This document shows positions 7,648 through 17,600 of a stretch of 26,820 bases of DNA, in pieces (position 1 is the first letter of the stretch; each line of letters begins with the position of its first letter). The position numbers and the translations under genes are program-made. The notes below the pieces were generated by a model that was given only the letters and a program-made list of their open reading frames with translations, had not been told where the DNA came from and did no database searches. The stretch comes from Prevotellaceae bacterium UBA7017 (GTDB taxonomy: Bacteria; Bacteroidota; Bacteroidia; Bacteroidales; Bacteroidaceae): assembly GCA_002449535.1 (NCBI GenBank), contig DJWZ01000147.1, forward strand, positions 1 to 26,820, read 5' to 3'.

Positions 7648-10600
7648 ATGAAACGAATTTTATCACTTCTGTTTTCTGTCTCAATATATATTCTGATTCA
7701 TCAGTCATCCCTTGCGCAGCCTTATTGTGATGTCAGGACTTTCAACATGCGAAACGGGCTTTCCGCCAATGTCATCTCCGACATGGGGCAGGATGCCAAC
7801 GGTCTGATGTGGTTCTCCACCTATAACGGTCTCTGCTGCTATGATGGCTATCGTTTCATTACTTTTCGTGGTACAGAAGGAATCGACCAGCTGACATCCA
7901 ACCGCATTTTTAAAATTAAGCCAGAAGGAAAAGCTGGTATTTGGGTAATAACCTACGACCGCAGGCTCTATTTCTTTGATACTGCAACCTGCAAATATAC
8001 TGATATCAGCAATGAAGTTCAGAAGAAGACAGGTCAGGTATTTCTTGCCAGGAATATCTATACTAATGAGGGATACTCCCACACTTGGATTCTGGGGCAC
8101 AAGACTACGGTTTGCCTTCGCATCAGTACAAAAGCAGCCACCAATCCTGACAGCATACAGGTCATAACGCCAAATGAACTGCCCCATTCCCATAATGCCA
8201 TAAGAAAGGTTTGGTCCGACAAGACAGGTTTTGAATGGATTTTTACTAACAAAGGCATAGTTCTTTATGGCACAAAGCTATCGCAAGAAGGAGCCTTCGA
8301 ACACATCACAAAGATAGCGGACAACACCTATATAGCCCAGACAAATGGTCTGCTATGGAGATATGGCAAAGGGCAAAGCAGCCTCAAGCGAATTCCTCTC
8401 ACTGCCTCACCAAGTAAGATAAACTGTATCAAGGAAGGTCCATACAACCGACTTCTTATAGGTACGGAATATGGTGTATTGGCTCTTGATGTCAAGACAG
8501 GAACGAGCCAATATATAGCTTCATCAGTGGGCAATGTCACCAATGTGAACATTGATCACAAGAACCGTATATGGGCTTACACAGAGAATGGCAGCATTGT
8601 TCTCATACATAAGGATAGCAATACCCTGCCCCATAATGCATGGCAATTCCGTCAGTTCTCCTCTGTTATGTCTCCGATTGCCACCCACCTTACTACATCA
8701 GCCCAGTCAATATGGGTAGAAGACAGGCAGGGTACTATCTGGATGGCTCCAAAGGAGCAGGCACTGTGTTACTATGACGAGTCAGACGGACTGTTACATC
8801 CCTATGCTCTTCGCTCAAGTGGTTACGATTATACCATACCATTTATCAAGAAGAGTTTTATCGACAGGCAGCACAACATCTGGTTGACATCGACACAGTT
8901 CCTGACGCTGGCAAATCCGAAATATCATGACATAAAGATACGCACTCTGCAAGCAGGTCAGGAAACACGGGCATTGATGATTCTGCCTGATGGTACCACA
9001 TGGGCAGGCACTGACGATGGTATCATTGGTGTCTATGATGCCAAAGGACAGCTGTCCGGATATGTGGATGCCAACGGCCGCATCAGTTCTTCCCCTGTAA
9101 AGATTGCCAGAAAGGTGAGTGCCTTGTACAGAGACTCAAAAGGACGTATATATATAGGTACACGTAATGAAGGACTGTTTATCATCGATAATGGCAAGAA
9201 GACCCGATATGCCCATGACAATGCGAGCCCCTACTCTCTCAGTTCTGACGAAATATATGCCTTTGACGAAGATGAACAAGGCAACCTGTGGGTAGCCACC
9301 TATGGTGGAGGCCCTAACCTCATCAGAAAACAGGACACCGGCTCGCTGCGTTTTGTCCATGCAGGCAATGAGATGAAGCAATTTCCCCTCAGCACTTTCA
9401 ACCAGATACGTCGCATCACACATGACGGCAAGGGAACTGTCATTCTCTCCAGCACCTCTGGACTTATTACTTTCAGCAATCGCTTTACACGACCTTCTGA
9501 CATTCGTTTCTTTACTACAGGCTACCATCATGGCGACAGCACTTCTCTTCGCACCTGTGACGTACTGCAGACCCTCATTACCCGTAAGGGCGACATCTAT
9601 GTCACCACTATGGGTGGCTGTGTTCAGCAGCTGACATCCAAGAACCTTCTGCAGGACAATCTTTGCTTCAAGAGAATAAAACAGAATGCCAGAGGCAATG
9701 TGCTGTCACTCATAGAAGACAAGAACGGCAATATCTGGGGAGTACATGAAGCATCCCTATATATGTTCACGCCACAAAAGAGTCTGATAGCAGAATATGG
9801 TCCCAACAAGCTTGGTGACCACATCGGTTTCACAGAGGCGCAACCAGTCCTCGACCCACAGAGTGGATGTCTGATAATGCCGACGATGGGTGGTGTGATA
9901 ATGCTGCGACCTGATGAGCAGAGGGCGAATGACTACAAGCCAGAGATAGTCTTCACCTCAGTACGTTTCCAGGGAGAGACGCCCCAGCCCCTGTTAAATA
10001 TGCCAGTACTCGATGTGCCAAGCGATAACCGTAACTTCACACTGACATTCGCAGCACTCGACTATCAGGACAACGATTTAGTAAGGTATGCCTATAAGAT
10101 TGAAGGCATTGACAAGGACTGGAACCATGTCGGTTCAGACCATCAGGCACAGCTGTCCAACATTCCTGCAGGACATCACCGCCTTATTGTCAAGAGTACC
10201 AACAGCGATGGTGTCTGGACAGACAACGAGACAGCACTCGAGATATATGTTCACCCCACATTCTGGGAAACCATCTGGGGCAAGCTGCTCATAGCACTGC
10301 TGGCAATTATCGTCATCTCCTTCATCATTCATGTAATACTCCTTCGTCATCGTGCCAAGATGCTACGAGAGATAAACAGGATGAAGATACAGTTCTTCAC
10401 AGATGTGAGCCACAAGTTACGTACTCCATTAACCCTCATTGAAGGTCCTGTCAGCGAAGCCCTGAATGAGAACACACTCTCACAGGATGTCCGTCAACAT
10501 CTGGAAATGGTGAAACGCAATGCCCAACGCATGCTGGTTCTTGTCAACAAGATGCTGAAATACAGCAAGCAACATGGTGTCTATATCACAGAGGCAGAAG

Positions 10601-11520
10601 CAGATGACATCTCTACACCAGCCACAGGCATCCTGCCACAGGAGAGCACCAAGCAGGCTGTGGAAGAGGGAGCGCCAAAACTCCTTATCGTGGAAGATGA
10701 CAACGACCTGCGTGCTTTCCTCTTCTCTATCCTTTCAAATAAATATAATGTATTACTTGCCGAAAATGGCAAGATAGGCTTGGAGAAGGCTACATCAGAG
10801 CAGCCCGACTTCATCATCACCGATGTCACGATGCCTGAGATGGACGGTCTGACAATGGTTCAGCAGATTAAGCAGAATCCTGACATCTGCCACATCCCTA
10901 TCGTAGTACTCTCAGCAAAGGCATCTCTCGAAGACAGGCTGCAGGGACTGAAGGAAGGTATCGATGACTATATCACCAAGCCGTTCAGTGCTACATACCT
11001 GCGTCAGCGCATTGAGAATATCATTGCTCAGAGACAACTGCTGCAGCGTACATGGCTCGGGCAGCTGGGTGGAGCAGAGAATAATGTCCTCGAAACCTCC
11101 CCACTCACTGGTTCAGAAGAGGCAACAATGGAGGCACCTCGGCGCGAATATCGCCTGGAGGCTCCTGAGATAGTAGATACTGACCAGGAGATGATGGAGA
11201 AACTCATGAAGTTCCTCGAGGCAAACATCAGCGAGCAGGACCTAAAGATTGAGGATATGGCAGATGCAGTAAATCTCGGACGCACTGTGTTCTATGGCAA
11301 GATAAAGAGTATTGTCGGTATGGCGCCATTTGACTTCCTTCGTCATATCCGCATGCAGCGTGCTGAAGACCTCATCAACCGCAGTCAGATGAACATCTCC
11401 GAGGTGGCTTATGCAGTCGGCTTTACAGACCCTAAGTACTTCACCAAGTGTTTCAAGAAGGAAACAGGCATGACCCCAACAGAATATCGCGACAAAAAAG
11501 GAGTTACTACTACTTCGTGA
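7648..11520 (+). CDS. Hybrid two-component system regulator (HTCS) lacking the ATPase domain
   Basis: 1290 residues. Order: signal peptide (about 1-23); a periplasmic two-component beta-propeller with many D-x-x-G-x-(I/L)-W repeats (about 25-780); a Y_Y_Y domain (about 790-865); one membrane helix (about 880-899); a HisKA/DHp domain (about 912-975); a receiver (about 1011-1125) with Asp1017-Asp1018, phospho-acceptor Asp1059, Ser1089 and Lys1111; and an AraC-type DNA-binding domain (about 1190-1285). In HTCS proteins an ATP-binding HATPase_c domain of roughly 150-200 residues belongs between DHp and receiver. Here only about 35 residues (976-1010) separate them, and no N, G1 or G2 box is seen. 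The H-box reads SHKLRTP, His922 then Lys923, instead of SHELRTP. Self-phosphorylation is therefore unlikely. Position implies control of the pectin locus; the true ligand is unknown. Confidence 0.93.
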   Translation: MKRILSLLFSVSIYILIHQSSLAQPYCDVRTFNMRNGLSANVISDMGQDANGLMWFSTYNGLCCYDGYRFITFRGTEGIDQLTSNRIFKIKPEGKAGIWVITYDRRLYFFDTATCKYTDISNEVQKKTGQVFLARNIYTNEGYSHTWILGHKTTVCLRISTKAATNPDSIQVITPNELPHSHNAIRKVWSDKTGFEWIFTNKGIVLYGTKLSQEGAFEHITKIADNTYIAQTNGLLWRYGKGQSSLKRIPLTASPSKINCIKEGPYNRLLIGTEYGVLALDVKTGTSQYIASSVGNVTNVNIDHKNRIWAYTENGSIVLIHKDSNTLPHNAWQFRQFSSVMSPIATHLTTSAQSIWVEDRQGTIWMAPKEQALCYYDESDGLLHPYALRSSGYDYTIPFIKKSFIDRQHNIWLTSTQFLTLANPKYHDIKIRTLQAGQETRALMILPDGTTWAGTDDGIIGVYDAKGQLSGYVDANGRISSSPVKIARKVSALYRDSKGRIYIGTRNEGLFIIDNGKKTRYAHDNASPYSLSSDEIYAFDEDEQGNLWVATYGGGPNLIRKQDTGSLRFVHAGNEMKQFPLSTFNQIRRITHDGKGTVILSSTSGLITFSNRFTRPSDIRFFTTGYHHGDSTSLRTCDVLQTLITRKGDIYVTTMGGCVQQLTSKNLLQDNLCFKRIKQNARGNVLSLIEDKNGNIWGVHEASLYMFTPQKSLIAEYGPNKLGDHIGFTEAQPVLDPQSGCLIMPTMGGVIMLRPDEQRANDYKPEIVFTSVRFQGETPQPLLNMPVLDVPSDNRNFTLTFAALDYQDNDLVRYAYKIEGIDKDWNHVGSDHQAQLSNIPAGHHRLIVKSTNSDGVWTDNETALEIYVHPTFWETIWGKLLIALLAIIVISFIIHVILLRHRAKMLREINRMKIQFFTDVSHKLRTPLTLIEGPVSEALNENTLSQDVRQHLEMVKRNAQRMLVLVNKMLKYSKQHGVYITEAEADDISTPATGILPQESTKQAVEEGAPKLLIVEDDNDLRAFLFSILSNKYNVLLAENGKIGLEKATSEQPDFIITDVTMPEMDGLTMVQQIKQNPDICHIPIVVLSAKASLEDRLQGLKEGIDDYITKPFSATYLRQRIENIIAQRQLLQRTWLGQLGGAENNVLETSPLTGSEEATMEAPRREYRLEAPEIVDTDQEMMEKLMKFLEANISEQDLKIEDMADAVNLGRTVFYGKIKSIVGMAPFDFLRHIRMQRAEDLINRSQMNISEVAYAVGFTDPKYFTKCFKKETGMTPTEYRDKKGVTTTS

Positions 11521-13207
11521 CTCTTATCCATTCGGCGTCGAGCCAGCCTCTGTCAGCTTTTGGGTCTGTTTCTGCTGATATGTAGCCGAATTTGGCTCCT
11601 ATCCACTTACCCTGCTTCATCTTAAACTTCTCCCCACAGTCACTGAACCTCTTGCCATCAAGACTGTAGGCGAAAGAGACAATCGGGTCTCCACCATGCG
11701 CCTTACCAGCCTGAACATTCGAAACACGTAAACGCAGGTAAATATCCTCATGTATGCCAGGCTTATAGTCTATCTTGTCCTCTGCTGTAGGCTTCAGCGT
11801 TGCAAGAACAGTCTCCGTCTGGGGCTTTCCCTTGTCGGCCTGCAAGCAGGTCATCTGAACCAACTGGAACTCCTTCCCTACTCTCTTTACCACCAAAGCA
11901 GAATAGTCGAGACCCATCATTATCAGTCCTCCGAACTGTCCCTCTGCCTTTGATGTGAAGCGCACCTTGCTAGTAACAGTAAATTCGTCAGCAGGAGTCT
12001 TTTGGAGAAGCAGGTTTGGCACCTCCCAGAAATTCTTCCAACCTTCAGAGAGCTTGTAGGTATATATGCGATAAGTTCCGAAGGCCGTCGCAGTACCAAA
12101 CTTCTCGTCATAGTTAGCGTGCCACTCCCACTGAAGACCCAACTTCGACGAGTTGAATTCGTCGGAACATTGAATATTGAACATTGAACACTGAACATTA
12201 GCCTTTGGCTTTCGGAAGGTCGTTACCGGCTGTCCTTTCTTTCCCATTATGGGCCATCCTGTGCTCCAGTCAACAGGATTTAGGTGTACCACCCTTCCGT
12301 AGGCTTCTTTGTCCTGAAAATGCAGGAACCAGTCTTCACCATATTTCGTATGTACCCAGCCCCCTTGGTGAGGGCCGTTTATCTCTGTCTTTCCCTGTGC
12401 CAGCACTATCTTATGCTCATAAGGTCCATAGGGTGACCTGCTTCGCATTGCCAGCTGGAAGCCATCAGGCACGCCGCCTGCAGGACACATAATCCAATAC
12501 CATCCATCGCGTTTGTAGAACTTCGGACCTTCGCAGGTACGGTTTTCCGTACCATTGCCATCGAAGACTATCACAGGTTGCCCAATAGGTCTCATGCCAT
12601 CGGCACTCATTTCCCTTACTGTCAGCACAGAGGCGTACTTTGTACGGGAATTTGCCCATCCGTTCACCAGGTAGCAACGTCCGTCCTCATCCCACAATGG
12701 TGTAGTGTCTATATATCCAGTTCCCTTAATGACGCAATAAGGCTTTGTCCATTCTCTTGCCGGGTCGCCATTCACAGTCTTCACCATATACACTCCGAAG
12801 TCTGGGTCGCCCCAATAGATATAGTACTGCCCGTCATGAAAACGTATGCTTGGTGCCCACACGCCATTGCCGTGCCGTGGTGTCTTGAAGTGCTCCAGCA
12901 GTTTGCTGTCGCCCTCATAGAGGTTGCCTATGGCATAGTTGACTATCTCCCAGTTTACGAGGTCCTTCGAATGAAGTATCGGCAGCCCTGGAGTACACTG
13001 GAATGACGAAGCCGTCATATAGTAGTCCTCACCAGACGCCCCTACACAGACATCAGGGTCGCTATAGTCAGCATTGATAACAGGATTCGTATAGGTACCG
13101 TCACCATTATCAGGACACCACACCTCCGAAAGGCCCTGTGCCATACCGGCAACAGAGCAAAGTACCATCACTGCAAGAGAAGAAAGAACTTTTCCCATAT
13201 CACACAA
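11510..13207 (-). CDS. Glycoside hydrolase family 43 (arabinofuranosidase/xylosidase type)
   Basis: 565 residues from the first ATG; the second ATG (13198, MGKVLSSLAVMVLCSVAGMAQG) gives a cleaner signal peptide and is the likelier start. No lipobox is evident, so a periplasmic enzyme is likely. The five-bladed propeller (about 35-325) has the three GH43 acids: Asp50 in YSDPDV (base), Asp167 in YIDTTPLWDEDG (pKa modulator) and Glu226 in CEGPKFY (acid). Residues about 348-565 form the beta-sandwich found at the C-terminus of many GH43 xylosidases and arabinofuranosidases. In a pectin locus it would remove arabinose or xylose side groups; exact specificity cannot be read. The linker carries a 7-base tandem repeat. 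The 3' end overlaps the regulator gene tail-to-tail by 11 bases. Confidence 0.92.
   Translation of the reverse strand: MCDMGKVLSSLAVMVLCSVAGMAQGLSEVWCPDNGDGTYTNPVINADYSDPDVCVGASGEDYYMTASSFQCTPGLPILHSKDLVNWEIVNYAIGNLYEGDSKLLEHFKTPRHGNGVWAPSIRFHDGQYYIYWGDPDFGVYMVKTVNGDPAREWTKPYCVIKGTGYIDTTPLWDEDGRCYLVNGWANSRTKYASVLTVREMSADGMRPIGQPVIVFDGNGTENRTCEGPKFYKRDGWYWIMCPAGGVPDGFQLAMRSRSPYGPYEHKIVLAQGKTEINGPHQGGWVHTKYGEDWFLHFQDKEAYGRVVHLNPVDWSTGWPIMGKKGQPVTTFRKPKANVQCSMFNIQCSDEFNSSKLGLQWEWHANYDEKFGTATAFGTYRIYTYKLSEGWKNFWEVPNLLLQKTPADEFTVTSKVRFTSKAEGQFGGLIMMGLDYSALVVKRVGKEFQLVQMTCLQADKGKPQTETVLATLKPTAEDKIDYKPGIHEDIYLRLRVSNVQAGKAHGGDPIVSFAYSLDGKRFSDCGEKFKMKQGKWIGAKFGYISAETDPKADRGWLDAEWIRVTK
12164..12198 (-). 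repeat. Heptanucleotide tandem repeat inside the GH43 gene
   Basis: Five consecutive 7-base units near TGAACAT on the + strand (GGAACAT, TGAATAT, TGAACAT, TGAACAC, TGAACAT). In the gene direction it encodes NVQCSMFNIQCS, which sits between the catalytic propeller and the C-terminal sandwich. The unit length is not a multiple of three, so gain or loss of one unit would shift the frame. Confidence 0.85.
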
Positions 13208-13230
13208 ATACCAAATCCTTTTTTAAAATT

Positions 13231-14682
13231 TTATTTTCCCCAAGTGTAGGAGCCGTCTATCCGTTCTTCAATGACATCATCCAGCTTACTCTTGGTGGCA
13301 TAGCCATTCTTGGCAGTCTTGTTAGTATTCTTCACCTCATAGCTGCAGTTCTTGAGGAATGTGATGCCTTCGCAGAAGTTCATCTTGATACCCTTGCTGT
13401 GGGTGATTTGTACGTTATCGAAGGTAACATCCTTAATCTTGCTCTCAGGACGACCATAGATGAAGATTCCGAAGTTGTTCTTAGGACTGCTCTTATACGA
13501 AGTATGACCAGACACCTTCACATTTTGTATCAGGACATCATGAAAGCGCGGAGTCGTTTCTATCAGTTCGTCGGGTGACAACATCTTTTCCACAGGGCTT
13601 GCAGGAATCTTGTCATACCAGCTGGTGATGACGAAAGGACTTGCCACATTGAACATATTGCAGTTGCGGAACACTATATTATAGACGTCACCACTCCTGT
13701 CGCGGTTACTCTTCAGGCGGAAGCCACAGTCTGTGCCGTCGAAGGTAAGGTCTTCATAAATGATGTCATGCATATGCTTGGTGAAGCTGCCAAGGGAAGC
13801 ACCGTGCCCTGCCTTCAGCTGACAATTCCATACATGCACATACTGCGCATCATTGTCGCAAACCACATTGTCATCGCCTGTGTCTATGTCACAATCGTAG
13901 ATGTTGACATACTGTGACCAGATAGGGAAGCCATCAGTATTATGGGAAGGGTCTGCAGCGGTAGAGGCAGGATTCTTTATGTTGATGCCATGAGCTGTTG
14001 CATGTCCGCCCTTGCCATTACGTCCGATGGTGATGTTGGTATTCGGAGCATTCTGCACGCAGAAGTTACGGAACAGATAACGACTGCCTTGCCAGAAGCG
14101 TATCATTGCATGGCGCTTGGTAGATTTCTTCACAGCCTTTGCCGCCTCTACCTGGCCCCACCAGGGGGAGCCCTGTCCGTCGATGACTGACGATGTGCGG
14201 CTCTCACCCTCGATTACGATGTCGGAAGCCTCCTTCTTTCCGGTAATAAACGGCGCTTCCATCATGCGATAGCCATTTTCGTCAACGGGGAAAGTATCGA
14301 AAGCCTTCATCTTCAGGGTTGCTCCCTTGCAGAGGTGAAGCACCGTCTTGCTGCCCATCTGAAGGCAGTCTGACAAGAATGTGCCGGCAGGCACCACCAC
14401 CATGCCACCGCCAGCATTGGCAGCAGCATCGAGGGCAGCCTGAATGGCAGCAGTATTGTCCGCAGAAGATGTAGAGGCATTGAAGGGAGCGGCAGTGATA
14501 TCAAACGTATTGGCTGCCGTGAACTCAGGCAATCCCTGGGGAAGTTCCACGGCATTCCAGCCCTCAGGGGTATTCTGGTTAGCCTTCTCGTCTGCCATAG
14601 AGAAAGCAACCTGGGCATTAGACGGCTGCGCTGTCGTTGCAGCGAGCAACAGACCGAATATTTTCAAAAAAGTCTTTTTCAT
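13231..14682 (-). CDS. GH28 polygalacturonase (secreted)
   Basis: 483 residues with a signal peptide (MKKTFLKIFGLLLAATTAQPSNAQ). The right-handed beta-helix catalytic signature of GH28 is complete: Asp250 in HNTDGF, Asp270-Asp271 in DTGDDN, His293 in AGHGASLGS, and Arg322 with Lys324 in FRLKSN. These enzymes hydrolyse alpha-1,4 links between galacturonic acid units of de-esterified homogalacturonan by inversion. The Cys that usually follows the Asp pair (GDDC) is Asn here. There is no C-terminal sorting tail, so a periplasmic site is likely. It begins 12 bases after the methylesterase stop and ends 23 bases before the GH43 gene; the three form a - strand operon. Confidence 0.95.
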   Translation of the reverse strand: MKKTFLKIFGLLLAATTAQPSNAQVAFSMADEKANQNTPEGWNAVELPQGLPEFTAANTFDITAAPFNASTSSADNTAAIQAALDAAANAGGGMVVVPAGTFLSDCLQMGSKTVLHLCKGATLKMKAFDTFPVDENGYRMMEAPFITGKKEASDIVIEGESRTSSVIDGQGSPWWGQVEAAKAVKKSTKRHAMIRFWQGSRYLFRNFCVQNAPNTNITIGRNGKGGHATAHGINIKNPASTAADPSHNTDGFPIWSQYVNIYDCDIDTGDDNVVCDNDAQYVHVWNCQLKAGHGASLGSFTKHMHDIIYEDLTFDGTDCGFRLKSNRDRSGDVYNIVFRNCNMFNVASPFVITSWYDKIPASPVEKMLSPDELIETTPRFHDVLIQNVKVSGHTSYKSSPKNNFGIFIYGRPESKIKDVTFDNVQITHSKGIKMNFCEGITFLKNCSYEVKNTNKTAKNGYATKSKLDDVIEERIDGSYTWGK

Positions 14683-14694
14683 AACATCATTATA

Positions 14695-17600
14695 TTATTT
14701 TGTCATCTTCTTGCCATTAACGATATAGAGTCCCTTCTGGGGATTTGTCACCCTACGGCCCTGCAGGTCGTATATCTTCATTGAAGACCGAGAACCGGAC
14801 ACTGAGGTATCCAATGTAGGACTACTGATGCCCATAGCCTCTCCGTCAACCTTTACCAGCAGACGGTCGGCAGAAGAAGAAGTGGCTCCTGTGAAGTAAC
14901 CCTGGAAGGAGTTTATTTTTGTCTGGTCATCCTTCTGCTTAGCGAGGGCATTGTCGGTCAGTATGTATGAATTGGCAGGAACGTTGCCACTGCCATACGT
15001 CCCCTGAAAAGTATAGTCACCGACAGAAGCCTTTGGGTCGCTGCTGTTCACGATAGTGACATTGCTGAAGCTCTTGACGCTGTTGACATCGTTGTCAACC
15101 TTTATGAGATAAGGCTCATTGGCATTCAGGGAAGTAACAGAAGCGAAGCCCAATGCGTCCCCGGCAGCCTCTGTAAACCGTGCTACGGCAGCAGTAGTGC
15201 CAAAGGCTGTCTCTAAGTCGCTCTTGCTGACTGCGAATGGCAGCACGATAGTGTTCCAACTGCCGGCAGCGATGGCACGGTTCAGGATGACACTGCGCTG
15301 AACATTATCGTTGGCAGCTATGCGACATACGTTATATGCGCTGTTCTCGCTGAGTTCAAGGGCACCGTCATAGATTTTCTCTGGTGTGAAACCCAGGCGG
15401 CTGACAACGCCGGCATAAAGACCGAGGGCGATATCATCGCTGAGCAAGCCATTGATGTTGGCGCCGGCAGAGCCTGTCGTGCCGTAGGCGGCATTGACAG
15501 CCAGGTCGAAGTCATAGATATGGAGGTCGGCTGTTCCGGCACTTACGCCACCGCCCATGTCGGTCCACCTATAAACGAGGTTATCGCCTATCTCATTCTT
15601 CAGATTGAAGAAATATACCGTTGCAGAAGCGCCGCCCCAGTCACGTCCGAGATTTGCAGAGACGTATGCACGGTCGGCTGCCTTCACGGTACAGTCACGG
15701 AAGATAAAGGCTTCGCCGGCATTGCCCTTTTGGGCAGTGATATAGGCTGATGTCCTCTTGTCACTATATCCGCCTATTACGAGATTACAATTATCAAACA
15801 CTACCTGACCGCCGCCAAAGATATAGTCGGTATTGCCTACGATGTCGCAATCCTTTACGTAAAGTGTTCCGCTGCCATAGAAGGTATCCTGAGAACCGAC
15901 AAAGCGGCAGTTGTAAAGCTGACAACCGGTAGGACTGTTTTCGAAGCCGATAGCAGCAGCTCGCTCCGTGACATCCTTTGAGTCGGCTTCCTTATAGCCT
16001 GCCTCCCCCTTCTTCAAGGTGCGGTTATAGGTAATTGAAGCATCGCCTACCTGGGTTGCAAGCACACCGTCAGTGACTTCCTCCTCAGTATAGTATTGAT
16101 TGAAGCTGTTCTCGAAGACTATGTTCTCTGCCTTGAAATTATTGCCGGTCTTCTTGACAAGCACAGTAGCGCCCCAGCGTGCAGGATTGAGTTTCTTGAG
16201 GCTGTTGCGGGTCATTGCACGGTCCTTGTCATAGTAGCCGTCGGAGTTCAGGCTATAGTAGCTGTAACCTATGCCATAGTACCATGTAATGGTTGCCTTC
16301 TCTGCGCCACTGGTCTTCAATGTCACATTTGCCTGGTCAACAATCACCTGCTCACGATAGGTCTGTCCGCTGGTCAGCGTAATGACAGGATTTGAGACAG
16401 AGCCGGCCTTTGCAGCAGCCAGCGCATCCGTAACAGTATTATATACATTGGCAGCAACGGCAGCAGTATTGTCAACAGTGATCTCTGCCTGTGTAGCAGC
16501 AGGGACGGCAGGCTCGGGGAAGTAGATATTGTGGGAGACGGCAGCGTTTACGACCTTGAAACTCTCAACAGACAATGGCGACAAGGCACCGACATTAGAA
16601 CTGATGGTGTAGGTATCTGGCATCAGGGCTGTGGTATATGACGCAGAACCTGCCTCACAATTCACCGTTTCGACATTGCTTGCGCCAGTGAAAGTCAGTG
16701 TGAAAGCCTCTGCCGGAGCATTTTCGATAGTGCCGGACACCGTCTGGGCTGAAGCCTCTGATATGGTCACGACACCAATGCTGCCATCCTCTGATAACGT
16801 GACAGTCTCTGGACTGCTGACAATGAATGGCACATCGCCGCCAATGCCAATAGTGTATTTGTCAGCAGGCAGCTTCACGCTAAAGGCATTGTCGGCAACA
16901 GTGGCAGAATATTCCTGACCGTTGCCGGCGGCTTTCAGTATAATAGTGTTACCATTGATGTCACCGCCAGAGACAGTGCCGGATATTGCATTTACCGACA
17001 CAGGATTTACCTTGATGTTGCTGAGATAGGTGATGCCCATAGCCGCCATCTCCACAGTGCCTTCCTCCGTCGCAACATAGTATTCGTTGTATAACTGGTC
17101 ATTGATGGTGAAACCTGTCTCGCTGCCACCGGCATATCTTCCCCATGTCACCATGGCACCTTCAAAGACTGGCACCTTGAACACCGTACCATTGTTACAC
17201 TGGCACCACTGGTCGGTACGACTCGCATTGTTCAGCTTTCCGGCATCGGTATTGATAATCAAAGAATGTCCATTGACAGCATATTCATATTCAGGGCTCT
17301 TCTGAAGCTCAAACACCTCGGCACCATTGCTCTTGCCAAACTGCCATGTATTGGAATAGCCATTGGGGATAACGACAAACGCCTTGCCCTCTACGGTAAT
17401 GCTCCTGATATATCCACTTGTCGTACATACCATAGTAACATTCTGGTCCTTAGAAGCCTCAAAAGTATCTCCATTGGCATAGGCAACACCATTGATGGTG
17501 AAGGCTGTGGAGTTGTAAAGGACAAACCGAATCTTTGCACCTTCCGGCACGCCAGGGAGAGTAAGGACAGTACCCTGATTGATTTGTGCCCAGTCTGAAT

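Noticed and set aside
10576..10680. Possible frameshift or decayed HATPase_c domain in another frame of the regulator
   Set aside because: Only about 105 bases lie between the DHp and receiver domains, too few to hold a remnant in any frame, and the main frame is unbroken. A clean in-frame loss fits better.
12164..12198. CRISPR-like repeat
   Set aside because: The units are 7 bases, directly adjacent without spacers, and lie in a coding region; this is a short tandem repeat.
13198..13207. Lipoprotein signal in GH43 (MVLCS)
   Set aside because: The residue before Cys is Leu, not Gly, Ala or Ser, and the hydrophobic stretch continues to a normal cleavage site after GMAQ.
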